Assembly: GCA_964506325.1 (NCBI GenBank)
Contig: CAZDLO010000035.1
Span: 1 to 34,133, forward strand
From: CAINVV01 sp964506325
Lineage (GTDB): Bacteria; Bacteroidota; Bacteroidia; Bacteroidales; Prolixibacteraceae
Direction: 5' to 3'
Length of the DNA stretch: 34,133 bases
The notes below the pieces were generated by a model. That model had not been told where the DNA came from. It was given only the letters and a program-made list of their open reading frames with translations, and did not search any database. A program made the translations under genes and the position numbers. Shown piece after piece: positions 16,821 through 25,616 of the stretch. The number at the start of each line of letters is the position of its first letter. Position 1 is the first letter of the stretch.

Positions 16821-18782
16821 ATGAAATCCTCCTTTAGAATAGCCTGCTCTTTGCTACTGGGTGCTGCTTCCTGCCTTATCACAAACCTTGCTGATGCCCA
16901 GAAAACCCTGCTGAAGGATTATCCCATACAACCCGTTAGTTTTAACAGGGTTAAAGTAATTGATAATTTCTGGGCTCCCAGGATAGAGCTGAACCAGAAG
17001 GTGACTATTCCCATAGCTATTGCCCAATGTTACAAGACCGGGAGAATAGAGAATTTCAAAATCGCAGGCAAACTGACCGTCGGAAAGTTTCAGTCGGAAT
17101 ATCCGTTTGATGACTCTGATGTTTTTAAAATTATTGAAGGAGCAAGTTATTCTCTTCAGACGAATCCTGATAAATTTCTGGAAAGCCGCATTGATTCCAT
17201 CATTGGTTTCATTGCCCTGGCACAGGAGCCCGATGGATATCTCTTCACCAACCGGACCATCGATTCACTGCATATGCACAATTGGGTAGGGAAAAAAAGA
17301 TGGGAAAAGGACCCGGAACTCAGCCATGAGCTTTACAACCTCGGTCATCTGTACGAAGCTGCTTATGCTCATTTCCTGGCAACAGGAAAACGCACTTTAC
17401 TGGATATCGCCATCAAAAGCGCCAACCTGGCTGATCATGATTTTGGTCCGGGAAAACTGGCCTATTATCCTGGACACCAGGTCATTGAAATGGGACTTGC
17501 AAAATTGTACCGAATCACCGGGGAAGAGAGATATTTGCAGCTGGCCAAATTCTTCCTCGACTGCAGAAAGGGAGGTAAAGAATACAACCAGGCTCACAAA
17601 CCTGTAACTGAACAGGATAAAATTGTTGGTCATGCCGTCAGAGCAACCTATATGTATGCAGGGATGGCTGATGTATCTGCCTTGACCGGAGACAATTCCT
17701 ATAAGAATGCCATTGACAAAATCTGGAATGATCTGCTTGAAACAAAATTCTATGTAACAGGGGGAATAGGTTCTGCCGGAACCAATGAAGGGTTCAGCGA
17801 CCCCTACCTGCTGCCCAACCAGACTGCCTATTGCGAGACTTGTGCCTCAATAAGCAACGTATTGTGGAATTACAGGATGTTTCTTCTCGAGGGGGATGCA
17901 AAATATTTTGATGTTCTGGAAAGAACACTGTACAACGCCCTTCTGTCTGGCATTTCGCTGAGCGCCGACAGGTTTTTCTATCCCAATGTACTGGAATCCA
18001 ACGGAAAGCACAAACGCAGTGCCTGGTTTGGATGTGCATGCTGCCCCAGCAACATCTGCCGGTTTATTCCGTCGGTTCCGGGCTATGTTTATGCCCAGAA
18101 ATCCGATACACTTTATGTCAACTTATTCATGAACAACCAGGCAACCATTGTGCTGAATGGCAGGAAAATATCTGTTGAACAAATCACAAAATATCCCTGG
18201 GATGGAAAAATCACCCTGAATGTTAACCCAACTGTGCCCGGCAAATTTGAGCTGATGGTCCGGATCCCGGGATGGGCACAGAATCAGGCCTTTCCCTCAG
18301 ATCTTTACCGTTTTAAAACATCCGTAAGTGATAAGGCCGGGATCGTTGTAAACGGTAAGAAAACCAATCTTATCCTGAAGAATGGTTACGCCTTGATTTC
18401 AAAGGATTGGAAACAGGGAGACCAGGTAACACTGGATCTTCCCATGCCGGTGAGAGAGCTTATCGCGAACCCTCTCATTAAGGACGATACAGGCAAAATA
18501 GCCTTACAAAGGGGCCCGCTCGTCTATTGTGCAGAATGGGCGGACAACACCAATACAAGCATTTTAAACCTTGTTCTGAATCAGGGAACGGAATACACGA
18601 CAAACTTCCTTCCCGGCCTTTTGAACGGAGTAACAATAATCCAGGCTACCGGATCCGGACAAACATCATCCAAGGGTAAGGTCACAGGCGATAAAAAGCA
18701 GGTAATTACAGCTATCCCTTATTACGCCTGGGCCAACAGGGGGCCGGGAGAAATGAGTGTCTGGATGAAACTCAGGCAATAG
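16821..18782 (+). CDS. Secreted GH127 beta-L-arabinofuranosidase
   Basis: A retaining glycosidase of the DUF1680/GH127 group, which cleaves beta-L-arabinofuranosyl units from plant glycans and glycoproteins. The 653-residue product has a signal peptide (to about residue 26, ADAQ), then the (alpha/alpha)6 catalytic barrel and C-terminal beta-sandwich regions. Zinc and nucleophile residues match HypBA1: Glu339 and Cys341 in YCETCAS, and Cys407 and Cys408 in GCACCPSN. NFWAPRIELNQKV near the N terminus and HELYNLGHLYEAAYAH are also typical. Related families GH142 and GH146 share the motif, so the exact linkage is uncertain. It is followed by a secreted cupin gene after 89 bp and may be controlled through a palindrome just upstream. 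Confidence 0.92.
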   Translation: MKSSFRIACSLLLGAASCLITNLADAQKTLLKDYPIQPVSFNRVKVIDNFWAPRIELNQKVTIPIAIAQCYKTGRIENFKIAGKLTVGKFQSEYPFDDSDVFKIIEGASYSLQTNPDKFLESRIDSIIGFIALAQEPDGYLFTNRTIDSLHMHNWVGKKRWEKDPELSHELYNLGHLYEAAYAHFLATGKRTLLDIAIKSANLADHDFGPGKLAYYPGHQVIEMGLAKLYRITGEERYLQLAKFFLDCRKGGKEYNQAHKPVTEQDKIVGHAVRATYMYAGMADVSALTGDNSYKNAIDKIWNDLLETKFYVTGGIGSAGTNEGFSDPYLLPNQTAYCETCASISNVLWNYRMFLLEGDAKYFDVLERTLYNALLSGISLSADRFFYPNVLESNGKHKRSAWFGCACCPSNICRFIPSVPGYVYAQKSDTLYVNLFMNNQATIVLNGRKISVEQITKYPWDGKITLNVNPTVPGKFELMVRIPGWAQNQAFPSDLYRFKTSVSDKAGIVVNGKKTNLILKNGYALISKDWKQGDQVTLDLPMPVRELIANPLIKDDTGKIALQRGPLVYCAEWADNTNTSILNLVLNQGTEYTTNFLPGLLNGVTIIQATGSGQTSSKGKVTGDKKQVITAIPYYAWANRGPGEMSVWMKLRQ

Positions 18783-18800
18783 TACCCGCAAAGGCAGTTA

Positions 18801-18825
18801 TTCCGGCCAACACAAGTCGCCGGAA
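18801..18825 (+). other. Hairpin between the GH127 and cupin genes
   Basis: A perfect 7-bp inverted repeat (TTCCGGC / GCCGGAA) with an 11-base loop lies 19 bases after the GH127 stop. No T run follows, so it is more likely an RNA-stabilising or attenuating hairpin than a terminator. Confidence 0.4.
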
Positions 18826-18871
18826 AATTATCGAAAATAAATTCGGATATTTACTGGAAATAAATATACAG

Positions 18872-19318
18872 ATGAACATAAAAATGACTTCAGCCATCCT
18901 GGTTTTATCCCTCCTGGCCTCGTTTTCTGCTGCACAGGAGGCGGTTAAGGATACGGCACCTGCAGCGAAGAATTATACAATTGAGAACTGCATCAACCAG
19001 TTCAACAAGAACAAATCAGTCAAAACATCGGTCGGGTACCAGTACTGGTTCATTCCTCAAGACTTTCTGCCAGACGGATTAACAGTAAAAATGAGCGTAG
19101 CCGGTCCACACCAGGCAACACATCCGCCACACAAACACAAAGGGGATGAAATATTTTTCGTACTGGAAGGAACAGCGAAATTCTACCTGAATGGAAAAAC
19201 CACCACCGGAGGAGCCAATACCAGCTTCTATTGCCCCGATGGCAGTGAGCACGGAATAAGCAACGTTGGTGACACCGAACTAAAATACCTGGTAATCAGA
19301 AAATACCTGAAAGAATAA
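18872..19318 (+). CDS. Secreted cupin-domain protein
   Basis: A 148-residue protein with a signal peptide (MNIKMTSAILVLSLLASFSA) and one cupin barrel. The first cupin motif is HPPHKHKGDEIFFVLEG, giving His87, His89 and Glu93 as likely metal ligands, and His127 in GSEHGISN is the fourth. Such single-domain cupins include sugar isomerases, dioxygenases and binding proteins, so no reaction can be assigned. It follows the GH127 gene on the same strand and may be co-transcribed. It ends 12 bp from the convergent heme O synthase gene, with no terminator visible between them. Confidence 0.85.
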   Translation: MNIKMTSAILVLSLLASFSAAQEAVKDTAPAAKNYTIENCINQFNKNKSVKTSVGYQYWFIPQDFLPDGLTVKMSVAGPHQATHPPHKHKGDEIFFVLEGTAKFYLNGKTTTGGANTSFYCPDGSEHGISNVGDTELKYLVIRKYLKE

Positions 19319-19330
19319 AGGAAGAGTTAT

Positions 19331-20188
19331 TCAGGAAATTAATGCATTAACGATCAACAGGAGAAAAACTACCATCGCGTAGCTGTTGATCAGGATAAAG
19401 GCGTAGCGAATAGTCTGAGCATGCTTCCCCTGGAAAAGATAACGATAGAACAGGCTGATAAAGAATAGGTTGGCAACTACTAAGGTCACGAGTAAAACTG
19501 GGTTCAGAACAAATCCGAACAAGGGGAAAAACATTAGAAAAACAGAGGTGACAACTCCCCAGATGAATACTACTTTTTTTATCTGCCTTTCGTTCAAAAT
19601 TTTAGAAATAGAGGAAAACCCAGCCTTTTCGTACTCTTTCCCGTATTTGATCATCAACAACCAGAAATGCGGCACCTGCCAAAGGAATACAAAAATAAAC
19701 AGGAATACCGCGTTGGGATGAAACAACTCCAAACCTGCAGAGGTCCAGCCGATCATCGGGGGTACCCCACCTACCAAAGCCCCGGGAAGGATTGCAAGCC
19801 AGCTCCGCGTCTTTAAAGGCGTATAAATCAAATTGTAAAAGACAATATTCAACAACCCGAGTACTGCAGGGATCATTCCATTCCTCCAAAGGAAAGCTGC
19901 ACCTGCTGCTATGAACAGGAATGCGATCATACCCGCATTAAAGGGTGAAATCTCCCCTGCCGGTATGGGCCTGGAGACAGTCCTTTGCATCAGGGAATCC
20001 TGTTCGCGTTCCTGCACCTGGTTGAGTACAGATGCTCCTGAAGAGAGCAGGAAGAGCCCGACAAAAAGGAAGACAAAATCTGATCCAGGGGAAATTCCAG
20101 TCAGGAAATATCCGGTGAGTGCTGAAAAGGTAACCATCAGGGACAGTCTCACCCTGATAAGCCTTTTCATCAGTGAAAAATGTTGCAT
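19331..20188 (-). CDS. cyoE: Protoheme IX farnesyltransferase (heme O synthase)
   Basis: An inner-membrane UbiA-family prenyltransferase that adds a farnesyl group to heme B to make heme O, the precursor of heme A. About 285 residues with several transmembrane helices. The first Asp-rich motif reads NQVQEREQDSLMQRTVSRPI, equivalent to N-x3-D-x3-D with the first Asp as Glu. The second conserved loop is MIKYGKEYEKAGFSSI. The open frame reaches 20230, which would overlap coxB; I chose the ATG at 20188, just after the coxB stop, though the ATG at 20170 is also possible. It is the last gene of the oxidase operon. A heme A synthase (ctaA) is not in the window. Confidence 0.92.
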   Translation of the reverse strand: MQHFSLMKRLIRVRLSLMVTFSALTGYFLTGISPGSDFVFLFVGLFLLSSGASVLNQVQEREQDSLMQRTVSRPIPAGEISPFNAGMIAFLFIAAGAAFLWRNGMIPAVLGLLNIVFYNLIYTPLKTRSWLAILPGALVGGVPPMIGWTSAGLELFHPNAVFLFIFVFLWQVPHFWLLMIKYGKEYEKAGFSSISKILNERQIKKVVFIWGVVTSVFLMFFPLFGFVLNPVLLVTLVVANLFFISLFYRYLFQGKHAQTIRYAFILINSYAMVVFLLLIVNALIS

Positions 20189-20192
20189 CGCT

Positions 20193-21131
20193 TTACTTTG
20201 CTGTCTCAGCCTCACTTTTGAAATATTCAATTATTTTATTTAAATCTTCAGCACTAATCTTGTCACTGTACGACAGCATCAGTCCTTTGGTGTAACCTTT
20301 GAGCACTTCAGCATTAGGGTCAGTTATCGATCTTTTGATGTAATCGTCATTGGCTTCTGCCTCTTTTTCGCCCGCATCTGTAACAACCACACTTTTTCTT
20401 CCATACAATCCCTTGAAAGACGGTCCGATAACTTTGGAGCCATCCAGCGAATGACAGGTAATGCAGGCATTGCTTTTCAGTATTGCCAGTCCGGGATGAT
20501 CCGGAAGATTGCCGCTCACTTTTAGATCTGCCAGCCATTTCTTGAAATCAAGGCTGTCCAGTACGATTACCCTGGCAGTCATTGCCGAGTGGGCCAGACC
20601 GCAATATTCGGTGCAATAAATATCGAAATTTCCCTTCCTGGTAGGTTTGAACCACATATAATTATTGTAACCCGGGATGACATCCTCCTTCACCCTGAAT
20701 GCCGGAATGAAAAGGCTATGATTGACATCAACGGATACCAGGTTAAGTTTGACATTGCGTTCATAAGGCAGCACCAGGTCCTTTGAAATTTTTCCATTGC
20801 CATAATCAAAATCCCAGGTCCACATTTTCCCGACAACCTTAATGGGCATAGCATCAGCAGGCACGTTGCGCATGGGCGCAAAGCCAACCCATCCGTAATA
20901 AAACATCACTAAAACGATGATAAGCGGAATAACAGTCCATGCAATTTCAAGTTTAACGTTCCCGGAAAATTGCTGTGGATTTTTCACTTTTTTACGGGAA
21001 AAATGGATCAGGATATAGATCATCATTGCAGATATCCCAATTGTAAAAATGAAGGAAATCGCAAAAATGATAATAAAGGCCCGGTCTACCGCTTCGGCTA
21101 AATTGGAACCTTGATTGAGTATTGTTTCCAT
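20193..21131 (-). CDS. coxB: Cytochrome c oxidase subunit II with fused cytochrome c domain
   Basis: Accepts electrons through a C-terminal heme c and passes them to the binuclear CuA centre, then to subunit I. The 312-residue product has two transmembrane helices (about 15-42 and 62-83). A CuA cupredoxin domain follows with ligands His138, Cys173, Glu175 (carbonyl), Cys177, His181 and Met184 in YCTEYCGLAHSAM. A mono-heme cytochrome c domain ends the protein, with CITCH at 223-227 and probable axial Met285. The fusion makes this a caa3-type oxidase. It lies 11 bp downstream of the subunit IV gene and 4 bp before cyoE. Confidence 0.96.
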   Translation of the reverse strand: METILNQGSNLAEAVDRAFIIIFAISFIFTIGISAMMIYILIHFSRKKVKNPQQFSGNVKLEIAWTVIPLIIVLVMFYYGWVGFAPMRNVPADAMPIKVVGKMWTWDFDYGNGKISKDLVLPYERNVKLNLVSVDVNHSLFIPAFRVKEDVIPGYNNYMWFKPTRKGNFDIYCTEYCGLAHSAMTARVIVLDSLDFKKWLADLKVSGNLPDHPGLAILKSNACITCHSLDGSKVIGPSFKGLYGRKSVVVTDAGEKEAEANDDYIKRSITDPNAEVLKGYTKGLMLSYSDKISAEDLNKIIEYFKSEAETAK

Positions 21132-21142
21132 GGTCAGGGATA

Positions 21143-21427
21143 TTATCTGAAATAATAATCAATAAATGTAATCGCAATAACTATGGCGAAAAGAAGAAAA
21201 ACGCCTCCTACCATCAGGCGCAGCAATAAATTTTCAAATTTAAGGTGCATAAAATAAGAAAGCACGATGGTCACTTTGACAGAGGCAAGCAGGAGGGCCA
21301 ATGCTACTGTAAAAGCTCCGATATGAATTTTTATGGCAAGGATGGAAAGGGTGGTAAGGATCAACAATACAATCAAAACTTTCCAGTTAAGGGAGTCGCT
21401 TGAGATATGATTTTCGTGGTTATTCAT
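21143..21427 (-). CDS. coxD: Cytochrome c oxidase subunit IV-like protein
   Basis: A 94-residue membrane protein with three predicted helices (about 15-33, 36-57 and 68-90). It shows the small prokaryotic oxidase subunit IV pattern, IHIGAFTVALALLLASVK followed by FMHLKFE. It sits between subunits III and II in the operon, which is the main support for its role in oxidase assembly or stability. A 96-bp gap separates it from subunit III. Confidence 0.88.
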   Translation of the reverse strand: MNNHENHISSDSLNWKVLIVLLILTTLSILAIKIHIGAFTVALALLLASVKVTIVLSYFMHLKFENLLLRLMVGGVFLLFAIVIAITFIDYYFR

Positions 21428-21523
21428 TCGTTAGCTGGTATTTATTTAAACTTTTACAATTAACCCTGCAACAGGGCCTGTTTCATTAAGTCACAATATG
21501 TCGTTAAGGCAAGCAACCTCTGT

Positions 21524-22135
21524 TTAGGTAATCAGGTACAGCAATGGGAACAGGAAAATCCAGATTAAATCTACAAGGTGCCAGTACAATGCTCCATTTT
21601 CCTGCAACAAGTAGTGCCCTGAGTTTATTTTACCGGATTTTATCCTTAGCATAATGATTGTCAACAGTATACCTCCTATGATAACATGCAGGGCATGCAA
21701 TCCTGTCATCATGTAATAGAGTCCAAAAAACATGATTTCACCGTGAGGCATGGATTTCATGACATCTGACCCCGGGTAAAGGTGTAGTTCAAACTTATGA
21801 CCCCACTCAAAATACTTGTTCACCATGAATACTCCGGCAAGGATCAGCGTGATGAAGATCAGGCCAATGGCCTTACCTCCCCTGTTTTGCTGGATGGCTG
21901 TCAGAGACATGGCAACCGTCATACTGCTTACCAGCAGCACAACGGTATTGGTGGCACCGATGAAGGCATTTAACTCAAGTGCAGCATGGTGAAAATCATT
22001 TGCGTATTTTGAGCGCATTACGGCGTAAACAATGAATAGTCCGCCAAATAGAAAGAGTTCGGTAAAAAGGAATAACCACATCCCCAATTTCCCGGTTTCA
22101 CTGTCAATATGATCTGAATGTTCGGTAGTCGACAT
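21524..22135 (-). CDS. coxC: Cytochrome c oxidase subunit III
   Basis: A 203-residue, five-helix integral membrane subunit that supports proton uptake and the stability of subunit I. Family features include KLGMWLFLFTELFLFGGLF near the N terminus, YYMMTGLHALHVIIGGI in the fourth helix, and the ending LYWHLVDLIWIFLFPLLYL. The length is that of the short, five-helix subunit III seen in caa3 and quinol oxidases. It starts 11 bp after the coxA stop. Confidence 0.95.
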   Translation of the reverse strand: MSTTEHSDHIDSETGKLGMWLFLFTELFLFGGLFIVYAVMRSKYANDFHHAALELNAFIGATNTVVLLVSSMTVAMSLTAIQQNRGGKAIGLIFITLILAGVFMVNKYFEWGHKFELHLYPGSDVMKSMPHGEIMFFGLYYMMTGLHALHVIIGGILLTIIMLRIKSGKINSGHYLLQENGALYWHLVDLIWIFLFPLLYLIT

Positions 22136-22146
22136 AAATCTTTGTT

Positions 22147-23760
22147 TTATTTGGTGTGAGGATTGTCAAAAACATATGGATCCTTAGTGATCACCGGCAC
22201 TTCATCGAAATTTTCGTGAGGAGGAGGAGAAGGAATCTGCCACTCAAGGGTTACGCCGTGCCATGGATTGGCAGGGGCAACAGCTCCGCGACGAACATGG
22301 TAAACCAGGTTTGAAATCATCCCGATAAGTCCGATAAACAGAATGACTGCCCCGATGGTTGAAAGAAATTCACCGGTCTGGAATTTTGGATCATAATCGA
22401 AATACCGCCTTGGCATTCCCTGTATCCCAATGACAAACAGCGGGAAGTAAAGCAGGTTAAAACCAACAAAAAGAAATCCCCATGAAATATTGGCCCATTT
22501 AAAATTGTACATCCGGCCGTATATCTTGGGATACCAGTAGTGTATTCCGGCAAAGAACGCAAATCCCATTCCTCCGAAGATGATGTAGTGGAAATGTGCC
22601 ACCACAAAATCCGTATTGTGCAACTGGATGTTTGTTGCAAGTGAACCGAGCGTCAAACCGGTGAAGCCACCGATCGTGAAAAGGAATATAAAAGAAATTG
22701 CATACAAAAGCGGGGGCTTGAGGTCAACAGAACCTCCATACATCGTGGACAACCAGTTAAATACCTTAATCGCACTTGGAATAGCGACCAGGAAGGTCAG
22801 GAAAGAGAAGAACCACCTTGATTCATAGCTCATGCCGGAAGTAAACATATGATGTCCCCATACAAAATATCCAACCAGCGCTATCGCCAGACTGGAAAAG
22901 ACAATCGGCACATAACCGAAAACCGGCTTCTGACTGAAAGTCGGGAATATTTCAGTTACAACGCCCATAGCCGGTAAAATCATGACATACACTGCCGGAT
23001 GTGAGTAAATCCAGAAAAGGTGCTGGTACAGTACCGGGTCACCTCCCAAGGCAGGATTAAAAAACCCGATCTGCAGGGTTCTTTCAGCAATAACCATGAG
23101 CAGTGTAATCCCGACAATCGGAGTAGCGAGAATCTGGATCCAGGCGGTGGCATACAATGACCAGGGGAAGAGCGGCATCCTGAACCAGGTCATCCCGGGT
23201 GCCCTCATCCGGTGGATGGTGACAATGAAATTTAGTCCTGTAAGAATGGAGGCAAATCCAAGTATAAAGGCTGCAGTAAGGGCAATCACCACATTGGAAG
23301 AGGCTTCTGCACTGTATGGCACGTAGAAAGTCCAGCCGGTATCAGGAGAATGTCCGTTTGCAAATTGGGAATACAGGCCAAGCAATGCCCCTGCGATATA
23401 AACGTACCATGAAAAGAGATTGAGTTTCGGAAAAGCAACATCCTTGGCTCCAATCATAATGGGAAGGAAAATATTTCCAAAGACCGCCGCAAGACCCGGA
23501 ATCACAACAATGAAGATCATGATGATTCCATGTATGGTAAACATTCCATTGTAGGTCTGTGCATCCATGATTGTCTGGCCCGGAGCCGACTTTTCCAACC
23601 TCATTAATAGTCCCAGCACGGCAGCAGTGCAGAAAAATATCGTTATTGTGTACAGATAAAGAAGACCGATCCTTTTGTGATCGGTCGAGGTGAGCCACGA
23701 CCATATCCCGGTTTGGTGGTTCAGATAGTTAAGTGGTTCTGAAGTGGTTGAATTAGTCAT
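22147..23760 (-). CDS. coxA: Cytochrome c oxidase subunit I, A2-type
   Basis: The catalytic heme-copper subunit that reduces O2 to water and pumps protons. The 537-residue protein has twelve predicted helices. CuB and heme ligands appear in IHGIIMIF, YSHPAVYVMILP (His and cross-linked Tyr), WGHHMFTSGM (the CuB His pair) and AHFHYIIFGG (two late His). The segment FWIYSHPAVY carries Tyr-Ser where A1 oxidases have the helix VI Glu (GHPEVY), which marks an A2-type enzyme like that of Thermus and Rhodothermus caa3. Its start overlaps the sco stop by 8 bp, so the two are translationally coupled. Confidence 0.97.
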   Translation of the reverse strand: MTNSTTSEPLNYLNHQTGIWSWLTSTDHKRIGLLYLYTITIFFCTAAVLGLLMRLEKSAPGQTIMDAQTYNGMFTIHGIIMIFIVVIPGLAAVFGNIFLPIMIGAKDVAFPKLNLFSWYVYIAGALLGLYSQFANGHSPDTGWTFYVPYSAEASSNVVIALTAAFILGFASILTGLNFIVTIHRMRAPGMTWFRMPLFPWSLYATAWIQILATPIVGITLLMVIAERTLQIGFFNPALGGDPVLYQHLFWIYSHPAVYVMILPAMGVVTEIFPTFSQKPVFGYVPIVFSSLAIALVGYFVWGHHMFTSGMSYESRWFFSFLTFLVAIPSAIKVFNWLSTMYGGSVDLKPPLLYAISFIFLFTIGGFTGLTLGSLATNIQLHNTDFVVAHFHYIIFGGMGFAFFAGIHYWYPKIYGRMYNFKWANISWGFLFVGFNLLYFPLFVIGIQGMPRRYFDYDPKFQTGEFLSTIGAVILFIGLIGMISNLVYHVRRGAVAPANPWHGVTLEWQIPSPPPHENFDEVPVITKDPYVFDNPHTK

Positions 23761-24538
23761 TCTTTGTTGCTTTAGATGATTTTCTTTTGGAGGAGACCAA
23801 TAAATAGAGCCCGAAAAACAGGGCTAAAATCAGGACAAAACTCCCCAATAGCCTGGTAACTTGAAGGGTATAGGTTTTGCTTTGAGGATCATAGGCAAAA
23901 CAGTACTCATAAATTTTATTGCTTGTCGGACGCACCTCGCCTTTCAGTGCTTCGCCAATGGCCATTTTCAATTCAAATGGAAGAAAAGAGAGGCCATACA
24001 AATAACGGGTGATAACTCCCTGCGGACTCAGAATTATAATCGTGGAGGGATGTGCAAAGTCAACTCCGGTTGGCTTGTACCTGAATCCCACTGCTTCGGT
24101 AATTTTCTGAATATTTTTCAATTCACCGGTGAGGTACATCCAGCTTCCACGTTGTTCCTCCTTGATTTTCTGAACAAAATTCTGCTTTTTCTCTACTGCC
24201 TTCTCCGGAGTATCCAGTGTGTTGAAGCTGATCGTAATGATGTCATAATCTGTGCCAAGTATCATATCAGTTTTACTGATCACATCGGCAATCCCGTCCT
24301 GCAAAGGGCTGCAAAGCCCCGGACAATTAAAATAAACAAAGGAAAGTACCGTTGGCCTTTTTATCAGGCTTCCTAAGGTAACCGTATCATTTTTTTCGTT
24401 GCAAAATTTCAGATCCAACGGAATTGTCTGACCAAGTTTTTCAACAATCCCGACTTCGACCCCGGGACTGGCAGGTTCCTGGGCATATATTGCCGTGACC
24501 AGTACAAAAAACAGGCTCAATATTGATATTCGCTTCAT
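23753..24538 (-). CDS. SCO1/SenC copper chaperone for the oxidase
   Basis: Delivers copper to the CuA site of subunit II, or reduces its cysteines. The 261-residue product has an N-terminal signal peptide (MKRISILSLFFVLVTAIYAQ), a thioredoxin-like domain with NCPGLC (Cys72 and Cys76) and the copper-ligand His163 in DFAHPST, and a C-terminal transmembrane helix at about 231-250 followed by a basic tail. A C-terminal anchor differs from the usual N-terminal anchor of Sco proteins. It overlaps coxA by 8 bp and follows the cytochrome c gene by about 30 bp. Confidence 0.93.
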   Translation of the reverse strand: MKRISILSLFFVLVTAIYAQEPASPGVEVGIVEKLGQTIPLDLKFCNEKNDTVTLGSLIKRPTVLSFVYFNCPGLCSPLQDGIADVISKTDMILGTDYDIITISFNTLDTPEKAVEKKQNFVQKIKEEQRGSWMYLTGELKNIQKITEAVGFRYKPTGVDFAHPSTIIILSPQGVITRYLYGLSFLPFELKMAIGEALKGEVRPTSNKIYEYCFAYDPQSKTYTLQVTRLLGSFVLILALFFGLYLLVSSKRKSSKATKND

Positions 24539-24570
24539 TGTTAAAGTATTGATGTTTAAAGTATAATTTC

Positions 24571-25461
24571 TTATACTTCTGATTTATATATACGTCTGAT
24601 TTCCAGTAGTATATAAAAAATTAACCCCCATACGGCCAGTACAGTCAAAGAATATGTCAGCAGTAACCATACAGGTGTCTTAGAGACAACATTCCACATG
24701 GCTCTTGGCTCATTTAGCGGAGGACGGTAGGTTGCCACCCCGATTGTGAGTGAGGTATCTGCTTTTGCCTCTCCGAAAGCTGCTTCATCAGAAGGTTTAG
24801 CTATAAGATGAACAACTCCAAGGGAATCTCCAGGCAGGTCGCCGGGGAAATTAAAATATGCAAAACCGTTGCTGTCAGTAGTTTTTGCCGCATCAATCAT
24901 AAGATTTCCAAAATATCTTTTGACAAAAAGCTTCACTTCTGCTCCAACCACATATTGTTGTTTGTTGTCCTTCACATAAGTAGGCATCACCTTTACCTGT
25001 TTGGTCTCCTTATTGTAAGACAACAAAATCTTTACATTTTGAAAAGCCGTACCCAGGTCAGTTTTTTTGGCAACTTCCTGAACATATTTGTCATTGAAAC
25101 TCCTCATAAAGGAAACGATCTTCCAGGTGTCGGTCATTGACAGCGTATTTTTAAAGGAAGGCATAAGTCCGCGGCCGCTGGCAAGCTTATAATTCATTCC
25201 GCCGTCCGTATTTTTTTGCATTTGTTCCGATGCTGGATCAGGTGGAATAGGTACCAGTTTAACTACATTGTTTTTTCCGGGATCACCATGACAAGACTTA
25301 CAATTGTTGTTATATAGAACTCCGCCTGCCTGCCTGGTTGAATCAGAAAAAGCAAAAGGGCTGAGTTTCCCTGCTTCATCTGCAGGAACAATCCATTCCT
25401 GGGCCGATAATTGCGTGCTTACAGCGAAGAATAAAACCAGAAATAAAAAATATCTTTTCAT
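24571..25461 (-). CDS. Membrane-anchored mono-heme cytochrome c with an Ig-like domain
   Basis: A 296-residue periplasmic electron carrier. It has a signal peptide (to about residue 20, LSAQ), a cytochrome c domain with CKSCH at 54-58 and likely axial Met100 in GRGLMPSF, and a beta-rich region (about 145-245) with a pattern of internal-repeat or Ig-like strands (GFAYFNFPGDLPGDSLG). A C-terminal helix near 265-288 is followed by a short positive tail. It probably feeds electrons to the caa3 oxidase encoded downstream. The link between cytochrome and beta domain is not one I can name. Confidence 0.85.
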   Translation of the reverse strand: MKRYFLFLVLFFAVSTQLSAQEWIVPADEAGKLSPFAFSDSTRQAGGVLYNNNCKSCHGDPGKNNVVKLVPIPPDPASEQMQKNTDGGMNYKLASGRGLMPSFKNTLSMTDTWKIVSFMRSFNDKYVQEVAKKTDLGTAFQNVKILLSYNKETKQVKVMPTYVKDNKQQYVVGAEVKLFVKRYFGNLMIDAAKTTDSNGFAYFNFPGDLPGDSLGVVHLIAKPSDEAAFGEAKADTSLTIGVATYRPPLNEPRAMWNVVSKTPVWLLLTYSLTVLAVWGLIFYILLEIRRIYKSEV

Positions 25462-25591
25462 GCGTATATAATTTGTTTTTTATTACCTGATGGAACTCGC
25501 CTGAGAGAATCATGCACCTGGGTGAGATTACGGCTCATGGCTCATTTCATTTTTAAATAATTTGTTTTTGTAATATCCTTGAAATGATACT

Positions 25592-25599
25592 CAAATGTA
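25592..25599 (-). promoter_or_regulatory. Candidate -7 promoter box for the cytochrome c/oxidase operon
   Basis: TACATTTG on the minus strand matches TAnnTTTG. It lies in the 155-bp gap between the Fe-S gene and the cytochrome c gene, 131 bases before the latter's start. The gap allows separate transcription of the oxidase genes. No clear -33 TTG was found. Confidence 0.35.
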
Positions 25600-25616
25600 A
25601 ACTGCACAAATAATTT

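Noticed and set aside
21464..21476. Short CCCTG-CAA-CAGGG hairpin between coxC and coxD
   Set aside because: The stem is only five pairs and no T run follows. It may be chance, and operon continuity across the gap seems more likely.
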